Positions 1 through 8,190 are shown, counted from the stretch's first letter. The stretch is DNA of 48,152 nt from Clostridia bacterium (GCA_024692685.1 JAILMJ010000050.1:1-48152), one strand, 5' to 3'. Made by a program: numbers and translations. Notes: generated by a model not told the origin, from the letters alone.

Positions 1-1
1 A

Positions 2-2368
2 AAAGTGACCATCAGCGCCGACAGGCCTGAAAGAGACGGTTACCGTTTCATAAACTGGAATTCGAAAATTGACGGTTCGGGTAAAATATATACCGGCAGC
101 GCCACATATAGTGACAACGCTTCGATAGTGCTGTATGCCCAGTGGGATGCGAATGCTTACAAGCTGAGATTTGATGCGAACGGAGGTTACTGTTCCTCCG
201 ACGGAATTACAATAGATTTCGGGCAGCCGTTCGGCGATTTGCCTGTGCCTACCTATCCGGGTTATGACTTTGAGGGCTGGTATACGCTAAAAGAAGGCGG
301 CGAACTTGTTCAGCCCAACCATACCTTCCCGACGGCGAATAACCTGATTGTCTATGCCCACTGGGTTCCGATTATTTATCAGGTGGATTTTGACGGAAAC
401 GGCTACGACGGTGAAGGCGCGCTTCCGGAAACGCAGTATAAAAAGTTTAATGAATCGATAATTCTCAGGATGAACAGCCCGCAGATGGCGGGAGGAAAGT
501 TCATAGAATGGAATACCGAACCCGACGGGAGCGGCACAACTTATACCGACGGAGCAAGGTACGGCACCAACGCAAACCTTACTCTTTTCGCTGTATGGGA
601 CAGGGTAAAGTATACCGTCACCTTTGACGCCAATTCAGGCACCGGTGCGCCGCAGGCCATCATTAAAGAACACGGACTGGAGACGGTTCTTCCGGATACG
701 ATTCCCACAAGATACGGGTATTCCTTTGAATACTGGAACACACGCCCTGACGGAATGGGCACGCCTTATTATCCGGGCGGTACCTACAACGAAAACGGGA
801 ATAAAACACTGTATGCCATCTGGGTGGCCGGGCCTTTTACGGTCAGATATAACGGCTGCGGCGGTTCGATTTCCGCCTCTTCCATGAATTACGTTTTTGA
901 CTCGCCTTACGGTACCATGCCTACCGCGGAAAAGGTTGGTTATGATTTCCTCGGCTGGTTTTCAGAGGAAAACGGAGGAGAGATAGTAAACAGTCAGGAC
1001 AAGGTCGGAAAATACAGCATCCTCTATGCTCATTGGAAGGCAAAAACATATACACTGAATTTTGATGCGAACGGCGGAAGCATTTCACAGGCTTCAAAGA
1101 CCGTCACATACGACAGCGAGATAGGCGAGCTGCCCGTTCCGGTTAAGCAGGGCTATATTTTCTCCGGCTGGTTCAACGAAAAGGGCAGGCAGTTCAAGCC
1201 CGAAAGTATCGTGAAATTCAATGCGGATCAGAATCTGACTGCAAGATGGGCTCCTTCCCATTATGTTGTTTACTTTGACCCCGCCGGCGGGTCTTGTGAC
1301 AGGGCATATATGTCGGTTCAGAGCGGCTCCGCTTACGGCTCGCTTCCCGTCCCGTCAAGGGAGGGATTCCGGTTCACGGGCTGGTACGACGGTGAAACCG
1401 CCGTCACGGAGAGCAGGATTTTCACCTGCGCAAAGGATCTGACATTGAAAGCAAAATGGGAATTTACGGGGACCGTTGCACCCTCGGAAGACAGTTACAC
1501 CGTGACCTTTGTCTCCGGCGATGCAAGTCAGAGCCTTACCGTAAAATGCGGCGATGAAATACAGCTTCCCGTTCCTGCAGAGCGTGAAGGAAAGACTTTC
1601 ACGGGCTGGTATCCCGAAGTTCCTTACACCGTGGAAAATGAGGATCTCACTTTTACCGCGGCATATATAAATGACATCTGGTTCGCCGAGTTTATAGCCG
1701 ACGGCGCTGTTGCGGCTGCTGAGGAATATACGGCAAACACGCTGTCGGTTTCTGAGCCTTCAGTGCCCGAAAAACCGGGCTATTACGGCAACTGGGACGC
1801 TTACAGTCTCGTACCCGGCGGCACGGTTGTTTTTGCGGATTATACACCTGTAATCTACACGGCAACCTTTGTTACGGGCGGAGAGGTTATTGCAACCGTT
1901 ACTTACACTGTTGAGGATGAAGGAATAGAAGAGCCGCAGGTTCCTTACAGGAGCGGCTATACGGGAAGATGGGCGGAATACACACTGATTCCCGGTGGTA
2001 TAACGGTTGTTGCGGTTTACGACCTTGATGTCGGCGGAATCACCATATCAATCGGCGACTCTGTTTCATCTAAACCGTTTGAGGCTGATTACCGTTCGGC
2101 CGTGCGTATTATTCCGCGTGTGAGCAAATCCATTTCGGTAACGGAAATCCGGTGGTACATTGACGGCGAGTATGACAGTACCGGCGGGGAATATTATGTG
2201 AAAGATGTCAGAAAGGGCTTCAAAGTCCGGGCGGATTTATGCTATAAGGACAAAGTCATTGCAACATCGGGAGAGAAACAGATAAAAATCAACAGCGGAT
2301 TCATCCAAAGAGTGATCGCGTTTTTTAAAGCGCTGTTCGATAATCTTCCGACAAAAACCATTTCTTGA
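2..2368 (+). CDS. Secreted InlB-type B-repeat protein, 5' end outside window
   Basis: The frame is open to the left edge, so only the C-terminal 788 or so residues are visible. The protein is a string of Listeria-Bacteroides (InlB B-type, Flg_new) repeats of about 70-78 residues. Each begins with a strand like YTVTFDANGG, has a central GY-F-GW motif and ends in LYAHW or similar. Counting from the first GTG at base 5, units end near residues 47 (partial), 120, 198, 273, 344, 415 and 485. Three degenerate units follow, then a domain of about 90 residues and an amphipathic tail (FIQRVIAFFKALFDNLP). These repeats are typical of large surface or secreted proteins of gut Firmicutes and are thought to be extracellular spacers or adhesive modules. 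No LPxTG or transmembrane anchor is seen at the C-terminus. Signal peptide and N-terminal domains lie outside the window. The family call is firm, the specific role unknown. Confidence 0.88.
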   Translation, partial: KVTISADRPERDGYRFINWNSKIDGSGKIYTGSATYSDNASIVLYAQWDANAYKLRFDANGGYCSSDGITIDFGQPFGDLPVPTYPGYDFEGWYTLKEGGELVQPNHTFPTANNLIVYAHWVPIIYQVDFDGNGYDGEGALPETQYKKFNESIILRMNSPQMAGGKFIEWNTEPDGSGTTYTDGARYGTNANLTLFAVWDRVKYTVTFDANSGTGAPQAIIKEHGLETVLPDTIPTRYGYSFEYWNTRPDGMGTPYYPGGTYNENGNKTLYAIWVAGPFTVRYNGCGGSISASSMNYVFDSPYGTMPTAEKVGYDFLGWFSEENGGEIVNSQDKVGKYSILYAHWKAKTYTLNFDANGGSISQASKTVTYDSEIGELPVPVKQGYIFSGWFNEKGRQFKPESIVKFNADQNLTARWAPSHYVVYFDPAGGSCDRAYMSVQSGSAYGSLPVPSREGFRFTGWYDGETAVTESRIFTCAKDLTLKAKWEFTGTVAPSEDSYTVTFVSGDASQSLTVKCGDEIQLPVPAEREGKTFTGWYPEVPYTVENEDLTFTAAYINDIWFAEFIADGAVAAAEEYTANTLSVSEPSVPEKPGYYGNWDAYSLVPGGTVVFADYTPVIYTATFVTGGEVIATVTYTVEDEGIEEPQVPYRSGYTGRWAEYTLIPGGITVVAVYDLDVGGITISIGDSVSSKPFEADYRSAVRIIPRVSKSISVTEIRWYIDGEYDSTGGEYYVKDVRKGFKVRADLCYKDKVIATSGEKQIKINSGFIQRVIAFFKALFDNLPTKTIS

Positions 2369-2394
2369 TTTTTCAGTGTATTTATAAAAAACAG

Positions 2395-2428
2395 TTGTAA
2401 TTTTTCGGGTTACATAATATAATATAAT
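2395..2428 (+). promoter_or_regulatory. SigmaA-type promoter for pilT-pilC
   Basis: TTGTAA at 2395-2400 and TATAAT at 2418-2423 are separated by 17 bases. A second overlapping TATAAT lies at 2423-2428. The start of pilT is about 70 bases downstream, so pilT-pilC is probably transcribed separately from the B-repeat gene. I see no clear terminator hairpin between that gene and this promoter. Confidence 0.65.
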
Positions 2429-2495
2429 TTGAGTTAGGTTGAGGCAGTGAAACACACCGTATCTCAACGAAAAACAGGCTCAAGGAGCGGAAAAT

Positions 2496-3548
2496 ATGCA
2501 GTCATTTAACGATTATATCCGAATTGCCGTTGAAAAAAAGGCATCAGACGTTCATATCTGCGCGGGTTATCCCGTTTCAATGCGTATTGACGGAAGCGTA
2601 GTTCCCATAGAGAGCGAAATTCTCACAGAGGAAGACAGTGAGCATATTGCCAAAAGTATAATGACTCCCGTTCAGATAGAAACTCTTGAGAATAACGGTG
2701 AGGTTGACTTTGCTTACGCAAAAGAAGGTCTGCCGCGTCTGCGTATGAATACATACAAACAGACCAATTCCGTTGCACTCTGCGCCCGTCTTCTCAACGA
2801 TCATATTCCAAAGATTACTTCGCTCGGTCTTCCGGCTGAGCTCCTCAATATGGTTGACAAACGCCGCGGACTCATCCTTGTTACGGGCATTACGGGTTCC
2901 GGTAAATCAACCACCCTTGCCTCTCTTATTCAGGAGATGAATGAGAAGTACAATCACCACATCATAACGATTGAGGAGCCTATTGAGTATGTTTACCCTA
3001 AGGGAAAGTCGATAATCAGCCAGCGTGAAATCGGTTCCGACTCCCGCTCTTTCGGAAGCGCTCTGCGTGCTGCCCTTCGTCAGGACCCGGACGTTGTCCT
3101 CGTTGGTGAGATGAGAGACTTTGAAACCATTCAGACAGCTATAAGCGCCGCAGAAACCGGACACCTTGTGCTTTCCACTTTGCATACCGTTTCGGCGGCC
3201 GGTGCAGTTGACCGTATAATAGACGTTTTCCCTCAGCATCAGCAGCAGCAGATCAGAGCGCAGCTTGCCGATGTTCTTGAGTGCATCTGCTCTCAGCAGC
3301 TGATTCCCAGAATCAACGGAGGCAGAGTGGTGGCGACCGAATTGCTCTTCGCGACCAACGCAATCAGAAGCCATATCCGTGAGGGTAAGACTTATCAGAT
3401 ACCGACTGCAATGGAAACGAGCAAAAAGCTCGGAATGCATCTTATGGATGACTGTATCTACGATCTTTACATCAAAGGCAAGATCTCCGGAGAACTTGCC
3501 CTTTCCTATGCAGTTGATAAGGATGCATTGAGCAAAAAGATATTCTGA
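2496..3548 (+). CDS. pilT: PilT-type type IV pilus retraction ATPase
   Basis: This is a 350-residue secretion ATPase, the usual length for PilT, which powers retraction of type IV pili from the cytoplasmic face of the membrane. Visible motifs in order are Walker A GITGSGKST (131-139), the acidic Asp box around EEPIEY (160-165), Walker B DPDVVLVGEMRD (197-208), the His box TGHLVLSTLHT (about 220-230) and the PilT-like AIRSHIREGK motif near the C-terminus. The N-terminus resembles the PilT/PilU PAS-like domain and lacks the long N-terminal extension and tetracysteine zinc motif of PilB/GspE extension ATPases. An AAGGAG site at 2482-2487 supports the ATG. The gene is followed after 46 bases by pilC. 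No pilins, pilB or prepilin peptidase are in the window. Confidence 0.93.
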   Translation: MQSFNDYIRIAVEKKASDVHICAGYPVSMRIDGSVVPIESEILTEEDSEHIAKSIMTPVQIETLENNGEVDFAYAKEGLPRLRMNTYKQTNSVALCARLLNDHIPKITSLGLPAELLNMVDKRRGLILVTGITGSGKSTTLASLIQEMNEKYNHHIITIEEPIEYVYPKGKSIISQREIGSDSRSFGSALRAALRQDPDVVLVGEMRDFETIQTAISAAETGHLVLSTLHTVSAAGAVDRIIDVFPQHQQQQIRAQLADVLECICSQQLIPRINGGRVVATELLFATNAIRSHIREGKTYQIPTAMETSKKLGMHLMDDCIYDLYIKGKISGELALSYAVDKDALSKKIF

Positions 3549-3594
3549 GTCTGTTTGAGATTTTATCGGAACTTTTATTACAGAGGTGATTGTT

Positions 3595-4809
3595 TTGGCA
3601 GAATATACTTATGCTGCCCTGAACGCAAACGGTAAGGAAATAAAAGGCAATGTCACTGCCGACAACAGGGAAGATGCCTTATCTAAAATCAAAGCAAAAA
3701 GTCTGACTCCGCTCGATGTCAAGGAAGCTACAGCCCTCAACAAGAGCATGGAGTTCGGATTCGGCAAGAAACAGCCCAAAGCGAAAGATATGTCCGTTTT
3801 TTGCCGCCAGATGGTTTCAATCCTTTCCGCGGGTGTCGGTATGGCCGCAGCTCTTGAAATGCTTTCGGAGCAGACGGAGAATAAGGTTCTTGCGGCTGCG
3901 ATTGCAGGCTGTAAGCAGAAAATTGAAGCCGGTTCGAGTATGCACGAAGCGATGAATGACTACAAGTGCATGAGTGGTATCTTTGCCACCATGATAGCGG
4001 CGGGTGAGGAATCCGGTAATCTTGAGGTTTCGTTTGAACGAATGGCCGACAGGTTTGAAAAAGATGAGAAAATAAAGTCGATGATTAAGAAGGCCACCTC
4101 ATACCCCAAGATAGTCGGTATAATTGCGGTAGTCGTCGTCATCTTCATGCTTGTATTTCTTGTTCCCAAATTTGAGGATATGCTCGGACAGATGGGAACC
4201 GAAATGCCGGCAATTACAAAAGCGGTTGTTGCAGCCAGCCAGTTCCTGATGAAGAGATTTTACGTCATTATTCCCATAGTTGTGGGTGGGTTCATCGGTT
4301 TAAAGAGATTCGCAGCTACCGACTTTGGCCATCACTTTATGGATCAGCTCAAGATTAAAATCCCTGTTATAAGCACTCTTACCATCAAACAGAATTGCTC
4401 AGGTACCATGAGAACAATGGCCACGTTGCTTGCTTCGGGTATAGGAATGCTGGAATGTTTGGAAATAACGTCGCACACAATGACGAATATATTCTTTGAG
4501 GAAGCCCTACAGGATGTAAAAACGGAGGTCGGTCAGGGTACACCGCTTTCCGAAGCTCTCGAAATGACCAATCTTTACCCGCCTATGATAACTCATATGG
4601 TGAGCATCGGCGAAGAAACCGGCGATCTTGTCGGAATGTTTGACAGAGCGGCTGACTATTATGATGATGAAGTTCAGGCTGCCACGGATAAGGTCGGCGC
4701 AATGATTGAGCCTCTGGTTATCGTTGTGCTTGCCGGTGTTGTCGGTACTGTTATTATCGCCCTTATGGCTCCCATGATGAGTATGTACTCCGGTCTTGAT
4801 AATGTCTAA
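3595..4809 (+). CDS. pilC: PilC/GspF-family inner-membrane platform protein
   Basis: This is a type IV pilus or type II secretion platform protein of 404 residues, close to the usual 400. It has two T2SSF domains (about residues 65-190 and 270-390) and three hydrophobic segments, including VGIIAVVVVIFMLVFLVPKF and the C-terminal LVIVVLAGVVGTVIIALMAP. It should sit in the cytoplasmic membrane and couple the ATPase to pilin assembly. I chose the TTG at 3595 over an in-frame GTG at 3586. The GTG lies inside the ribosome site (GAGGTGAT, 3583-3590), while the TTG is 6-7 bases after GAGGTG and gives the family-typical N-terminus MAEYTYAALNANGKE. It pairs with pilT and is followed by a strong terminator. 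Confidence 0.92.
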   Translation: MAEYTYAALNANGKEIKGNVTADNREDALSKIKAKSLTPLDVKEATALNKSMEFGFGKKQPKAKDMSVFCRQMVSILSAGVGMAAALEMLSEQTENKVLAAAIAGCKQKIEAGSSMHEAMNDYKCMSGIFATMIAAGEESGNLEVSFERMADRFEKDEKIKSMIKKATSYPKIVGIIAVVVVIFMLVFLVPKFEDMLGQMGTEMPAITKAVVAASQFLMKRFYVIIPIVVGGFIGLKRFAATDFGHHFMDQLKIKIPVISTLTIKQNCSGTMRTMATLLASGIGMLECLEITSHTMTNIFFEEALQDVKTEVGQGTPLSEALEMTNLYPPMITHMVSIGEETGDLVGMFDRAADYYDDEVQAATDKVGAMIEPLVIVVLAGVVGTVIIALMAPMMSMYSGLDNV

Positions 4810-4816
4810 AATCCTC

Positions 4817-4838
4817 AAAAGCCCTTCGGGGCTTTTTT
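4817..4838 (+). terminator. Rho-independent terminator after pilC
   Basis: A GCCC/GGGC stem closed by a TTCG tetraloop is flanked by AAAA upstream and a run of T downstream (AAAAGCCC-TTCG-GGGCTTTTTT). It begins eight bases after the pilC stop and closes the pilT-pilC unit. Confidence 0.88.
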
Positions 4839-4922
4839 GGCTGTTTTACGGCCGGAAATTAACAATTCTGTCGGGAAAACTCATCGAAACAGATGAATCT
4901 CGGCAACTGTCTGGTGATGAAT

Positions 4923-5720
4923 ATGATATTTGCCAACCACGCACATTTGTTTCCGAAAGTGATAAAGGAAACAGGAGACCTGACATCGCTTTTAAAGTTT
5001 ATGGATGAAACGGAAATTGACAGAGCAGTCTGCTTTGCTCCCTTTGCCGACAGAATGAAAGAAGCGGGCATCGATGAAAATCAAAACGAATGGCTTGCCC
5101 GCGAAATAAAGGGAAACGACCGTCTGATCGGCTTCGGCACGATTGATTTTGACGGTAATATTGAGGACGAAACCGAAAGAATAGCCTCCCTCGGTTTGAA
5201 AGGCATAAAACTTCATCCGCCTTATCAGGAATTCAGAATTGACGGTGAAAAGGCATTCCGTGTTTACGCGAAAGCGGAGGAACTCGGTCTGTTTATTTCG
5301 TTTCACTCCGGCATGCACTGGCACAGGCTCAGGGATAACAATGTGCTTCTGTTTGACGAAGTCGCGTGGAATTTCCCGCGCCTTAAATTCAGCCTTGAAC
5401 ACATAGGCGGCTATCATTTTTTCAAGGATGCCCTTGCCGTTATGTGCAATAATTCAAGAAATGAAGAGGGCACAGTATTTGCCGGTTGGACTACGGTCAG
5501 AAACCGTTACGGAAACACGGCCTGGGCTTTGAGTGATGAACAGCTTGAAACGGTTATTCTTCAGACCGGAGAGGACAGAAGCATTTTCGGCATTGATTTT
5601 CCGTATTGCAAGGCGGACGACGTCAGATGGGATATAGAGAGAATCAGGCGCCTGAATATCAGCGAGGACTGCAAGGAGAAAATCTTAGGCAAAACACTGT
5701 CATCGGTTTTGCTTCCGTAA
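4923..5720 (+). CDS. Amidohydrolase-2 family TIM-barrel metal-dependent hydrolase
   Basis: A protein of 265 residues from the chosen start, of the amidohydrolase-related (PF04909-like) fold. Landmarks are the N-terminal HAH metal motif in IFANHAHLFP, GIKLHPPYQEF at strand 5, ISFHSGMHW with a candidate metal-binding His, FSLEHIGGYHF, and a late Asp in FGIDFPY where the family usually has a GTDYP-like motif. Members hydrolyse or decarboxylate small carboxylated or cyclic substrates; the substrate here cannot be told. Several in-frame starts exist (4893, 4917, 4923). I prefer the ATG at 4923 because GGTGAT (4913-4918) precedes it at good spacing and the protein then begins right at the barrel's first strand. 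It stands alone between the pilC terminator and the next promoter. Confidence 0.82.
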   Translation: MIFANHAHLFPKVIKETGDLTSLLKFMDETEIDRAVCFAPFADRMKEAGIDENQNEWLAREIKGNDRLIGFGTIDFDGNIEDETERIASLGLKGIKLHPPYQEFRIDGEKAFRVYAKAEELGLFISFHSGMHWHRLRDNNVLLFDEVAWNFPRLKFSLEHIGGYHFFKDALAVMCNNSRNEEGTVFAGWTTVRNRYGNTAWALSDEQLETVILQTGEDRSIFGIDFPYCKADDVRWDIERIRRLNISEDCKEKILGKTLSSVLLP

Positions 5721-5732
5721 GCCGGATTACGG
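5715..5732 (+). other. Short hairpin overlapping the amidohydrolase stop
   Basis: CCGTAA (5715-5720) and TTACGG (5727-5732) form a six-base stem across a GCCGGA loop, with the stop codon in the first arm. There is no immediate T-run, so it is at best a weak terminator. TATAAT directly follows at 5733-5738, with TTGCTT 18 bases before it (5709-5714), so this stretch could also hold a weak promoter. Confidence 0.3.
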
Positions 5733-5784
5733 TATAATTAAAGGCGTTTTTGTCAATCGGACAGTTTTTATTGAGCCAAGCATC

Positions 5785-5811
5785 TTGACAAAATCTCTTT
5801 TAAAGTATAAT
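5785..5811 (+). promoter_or_regulatory. Promoter for the sigma-like/WG-repeat gene
   Basis: A consensus TTGACA (5785-5790) and TATAAT (5806-5811) are separated by 15 bases, shorter than the ideal 17. The stretch just downstream (5811-5840) is almost pure A and T with further TATAAT-like elements. It precedes the next gene by about 60 bases. Confidence 0.55.
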
Positions 5812-5869
5812 ATTATAATAATATATTATATATAAATTTTACGGCAAACGATTGGAGTGATTGATTACC

Positions 5870-7894
5870 GTGAGTGAAGATATGATTCGTAATGTTAAAG
5901 AGGCTTGTGAGGGCAATGTTGCCGCAATGGGCAGACTCTTTTCAAAAACCCTCAAATCTTCATATTACCTCGCCGAAAAACTCAGCGGCGATGAAATGAG
6001 CGCATCCGACATCACAAAGAAGGCGTATGCGCGGGCTTTTTGCACCGTTACCAAATTAAAAAAGCCCGAGGCCTTTGATATCTGGATGAAGCAGAATGTC
6101 ATAAATGTATTCAAGGAGAGCAATAAGTTCACCTTCTCTCAGGCCGACAGCGGAGCTGAGGAAGGGGGGACCGAATTCCTTTCTGAGGATGTTATTGCCG
6201 ATTCAGAAAAATCTGCAGCGGTGCTTTCCTGCGTGGACGGACTCGGAAAAGAGGAAAAAACAGCAACTGTACTGCACTATTTCTGCGGTATGCCCGTTTC
6301 CTCTCTCGCGAAATATTTCAACGTTTCCGATAGTACGATTAATACCGTTCTCGGTAAGGCGAGGTCGGAGATATTTTCCGCTTCAGGCAGCAGTGAACCG
6401 GTGAATGCGGCGGTAGGCACTCTTCCTGTTCTTACCAGACTTATGAGAAACGAAATGGAGTTGTACGCAATCGACGGCTCAAAGGTAAGGGAGATTTTCA
6501 CTTACGCGGTTGATATCTTCAATTCTTTCCGACAGGTTGAGCTTTCCAAGGCAAAGGAAAACGGAGGCGATGAGGAAAGTGCAAACGGTTATTTCACTCA
6601 GAAATTAGCCGGTCAGCCCTCTGTTCCGACTTCAAATTACGCTTCGTCAGGGCTTTCTATTCCGAAAGCACCCGATAAGCCGGAGAGCGACGGAATAGAT
6701 TACAGTGCTTTTGAAGACAATACATCCGCCGGCACATCATATTCTCAGAGCGGCGGGTCTTTCATAAGCAATCTCATTGCCGGAATCAAGGGCATTGATT
6801 TCAAAAAGTTCAACTGGAAAAAGATTTTAGTCTGCGCAGCGGCGATACTTGTCCTTCTTCTGATTATCATCGGAATAGGCAAGGCGTGCAGTAAAGATGA
6901 CAATACAGTTACCGATGAAACCGGTAATATCTCTTCGAATGTCGAAAACAATCTCAGTTACAAATGGCTGCCGGGTGGCTTTGAGAGTCTAAGCGAAATA
7001 GAGTATCTTGACGATCACGCCATTCAATTCAAGAGTACCGCAACCGGCAAATACGGTCTTATGGACTATCAGGGCAAGGTGATTATCAGTCCCGAATACG
7101 ACAGGTTTGAGCGTTGCGGGTATCACAGAGACTATGACGGTGACAATAACTATCACACCATAGTCAGCATTGACGGCGGATATTATAACGTTGTTTATTC
7201 GGCTGACGGCAGCGCAAGTATTTCTCCTCAGTTCCACGATCAGCACGGTATTGACCAGGTATATCTTGACAAAGGCAAGGCATATGACGAGAGAGACCGC
7301 TATTATGAGGGCTATGCCGCAGCGAGAAAGAATGACAAGTGGGGCTATGTTAGCCAGGCAAATGACAAGAAGGTTATCCCATACGAATATGAAGCTGTGA
7401 ATACGCTCACAGAGGTTGAGGCAAGCAGATGCGATTATTGCCGTCCCGTTAACGGCGGTCTTATTCCCGTCAAGCAGAACGGGCTTATGGGTATCATAAA
7501 TCTTGAGAACGAAATAGTGGTACCGTTTGAATATATGAATATCATGCCCGGCCTTAACGGAGTATATGTTGCCCAGAAAGACGGGCAGTGGGGCGTTATC
7601 ACAGTCGGTTCGGCTATAGATACATTTACCGGCGTGAATTTTGAAATCGCAAATCAGGAAGATGTTTCGGAGTTTGAGTCAGGTGAAACAATGACCTACA
7701 TTATTGTTGCCGATACGGGAATCAATGTAAGAAGCGGCCCGGGCAGCGAGTATGAAGACATCGGCGATCTCGCAGCAGATGAGGAAGTTGAAGGTCTCGG
7801 AACCACCACCGCTTCCAGCGGTAAAGAATGGCTCAAGATCAAGTGGGAAGACGGATACGGCTATATAGCGATGAGCTATGTTGTCAGAAAATAA
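5870..7894 (+). CDS. Membrane-tethered sigma-70-like protein with WG repeats and SH3 domain
   Basis: A 674-residue fusion. Residues about 1-90 resemble sigma-70 region 2 (LAEKLSGDEMSASDITKKAYARAF). Residues about 117-172 resemble region 4 with a helix-turn-helix (GMPVSSLAKYFNVSDSTINT followed by a basic helix). A polar Ser/Pro/Gly linker leads to a single membrane helix near 318-342 (ILVCAAAILVLLLIIIGIG). The part after the helix, probably outside, has WG/beta-repeat units (GKYGLMDYQGKVIISPEYD near 392, DKWGYVSQANDKKVIPYEYE near 488, then GLMGIINLENEIVVPFEYM and QWGVITV). It ends in a bacterial SH3 domain (about 607-673, GINVRSGPGSEYEDIGDL). The start is uncertain: TTG 5861 is too close to the GGAGTGAT site (5854-5861), so I use GTG 5870; ATG 5882 is possible. 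An extracellular sensor acting on a cytoplasmic transcription domain is my inference. Confidence 0.8.
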   Translation: MSEDMIRNVKEACEGNVAAMGRLFSKTLKSSYYLAEKLSGDEMSASDITKKAYARAFCTVTKLKKPEAFDIWMKQNVINVFKESNKFTFSQADSGAEEGGTEFLSEDVIADSEKSAAVLSCVDGLGKEEKTATVLHYFCGMPVSSLAKYFNVSDSTINTVLGKARSEIFSASGSSEPVNAAVGTLPVLTRLMRNEMELYAIDGSKVREIFTYAVDIFNSFRQVELSKAKENGGDEESANGYFTQKLAGQPSVPTSNYASSGLSIPKAPDKPESDGIDYSAFEDNTSAGTSYSQSGGSFISNLIAGIKGIDFKKFNWKKILVCAAAILVLLLIIIGIGKACSKDDNTVTDETGNISSNVENNLSYKWLPGGFESLSEIEYLDDHAIQFKSTATGKYGLMDYQGKVIISPEYDRFERCGYHRDYDGDNNYHTIVSIDGGYYNVVYSADGSASISPQFHDQHGIDQVYLDKGKAYDERDRYYEGYAAARKNDKWGYVSQANDKKVIPYEYEAVNTLTEVEASRCDYCRPVNGGLIPVKQNGLMGIINLENEIVVPFEYMNIMPGLNGVYVAQKDGQWGVITVGSAIDTFTGVNFEIANQEDVSEFESGETMTYIIVADTGINVRSGPGSEYEDIGDLAADEEVEGLGTTTASSGKEWLKIKWEDGYGYIAMSYVVRK

Positions 7895-7933
7895 GTCAGT
7901 CCCGGAATAGTTTAAGGCGTTGAGGAAGAATAA

Positions 7934-8138
7934 TTTGCTTTTGGTCCACAGAGAATTTGCAGATGTGCTGAGACTGCAAACGGAGCAGCAAAAGCAAAAG
8001 GCCGCTTCCGAGCCCTGCCCGTTGAGGGCGGCGCTTATCACGTTACGATAAAACGAGTGGTGCAGTATGCGCAATTTGGGTGGTACCGCGGTTCTGTGAG
8101 AATCGTCCCAACTTGTAAGGCATATTGCACCTTTTTAT
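7934..8138 (+). promoter_or_regulatory. Alanine T-box riboswitch leader of alaS
   Basis: The T-box consensus TGGGTGGTACCGCGG lies at 8077-8091. Stem I base is formed by TTTGCTTTTG (7934-7943) with CAAAAGCAAA (7989-7998). The distal helix is TTTGCAG (7956-7962) with CTGCAAA (7974-7980). The AGAGA element (7950-7954) lies on the 5' side of the internal loop. Opposite it, CGGAGCAG (7981-7988) contains GCA at 7985-7987, an alanine codon that fits the downstream alaS as specifier. TGGG (8077-8080) pairs with CCCA (8107-8110) in the antiterminator, leaving TGGTACC as the bulge that would read uncharged tRNA ends. Uncharged tRNA-Ala should raise expression of alaS and perhaps the genes after it. Confidence 0.93.
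8059..8138 (+). terminator. Terminator helix of the alaS T-box
   Basis: GGTGCAGTATGC (8059-8070) pairs with GCATATTGCACC (8120-8131) with a single G-U pair, followed by TTTTTATT. The helix can be extended inward by CAATTTGGG against CCCAACTTG. These arms enclose the antiterminator instead of overlapping it, which is discussed among the findings. Confidence 0.65.
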
Positions 8139-8190
8139 TGCCCGCCGGAGCTTTCCGGCACACTTTCAAACAGCATCGGAGGAATTGCTT

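Noticed and set aside
5-2368. B-repeats as a DNA-level tandem array or CRISPR
   Set aside because: The repetition is at the protein level with diverged DNA, unit length over 200 bases and no fixed spacers.
2907-3440. Minus-strand open frame of 177 codons
   Set aside because: It is antisense to pilT across its Walker motifs and is a by-product of codon bias.
4507-4818. Minus-strand open frame of 103 codons at the end of pilC
   Set aside because: It is antisense to the second T2SSF domain, with no ribosome site or recognisable protein features.
8144-8159. GCCGGA/TCCGGC hairpin before the alaS ribosome site as a terminator
   Set aside because: No T-run follows, and it lies after the T-run of the T-box terminator. 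It may be a minor leader structure only.
8125-8190. Upstream extension of alaS
   Set aside because: It would begin inside the T-box terminator arm and add non-conserved residues.
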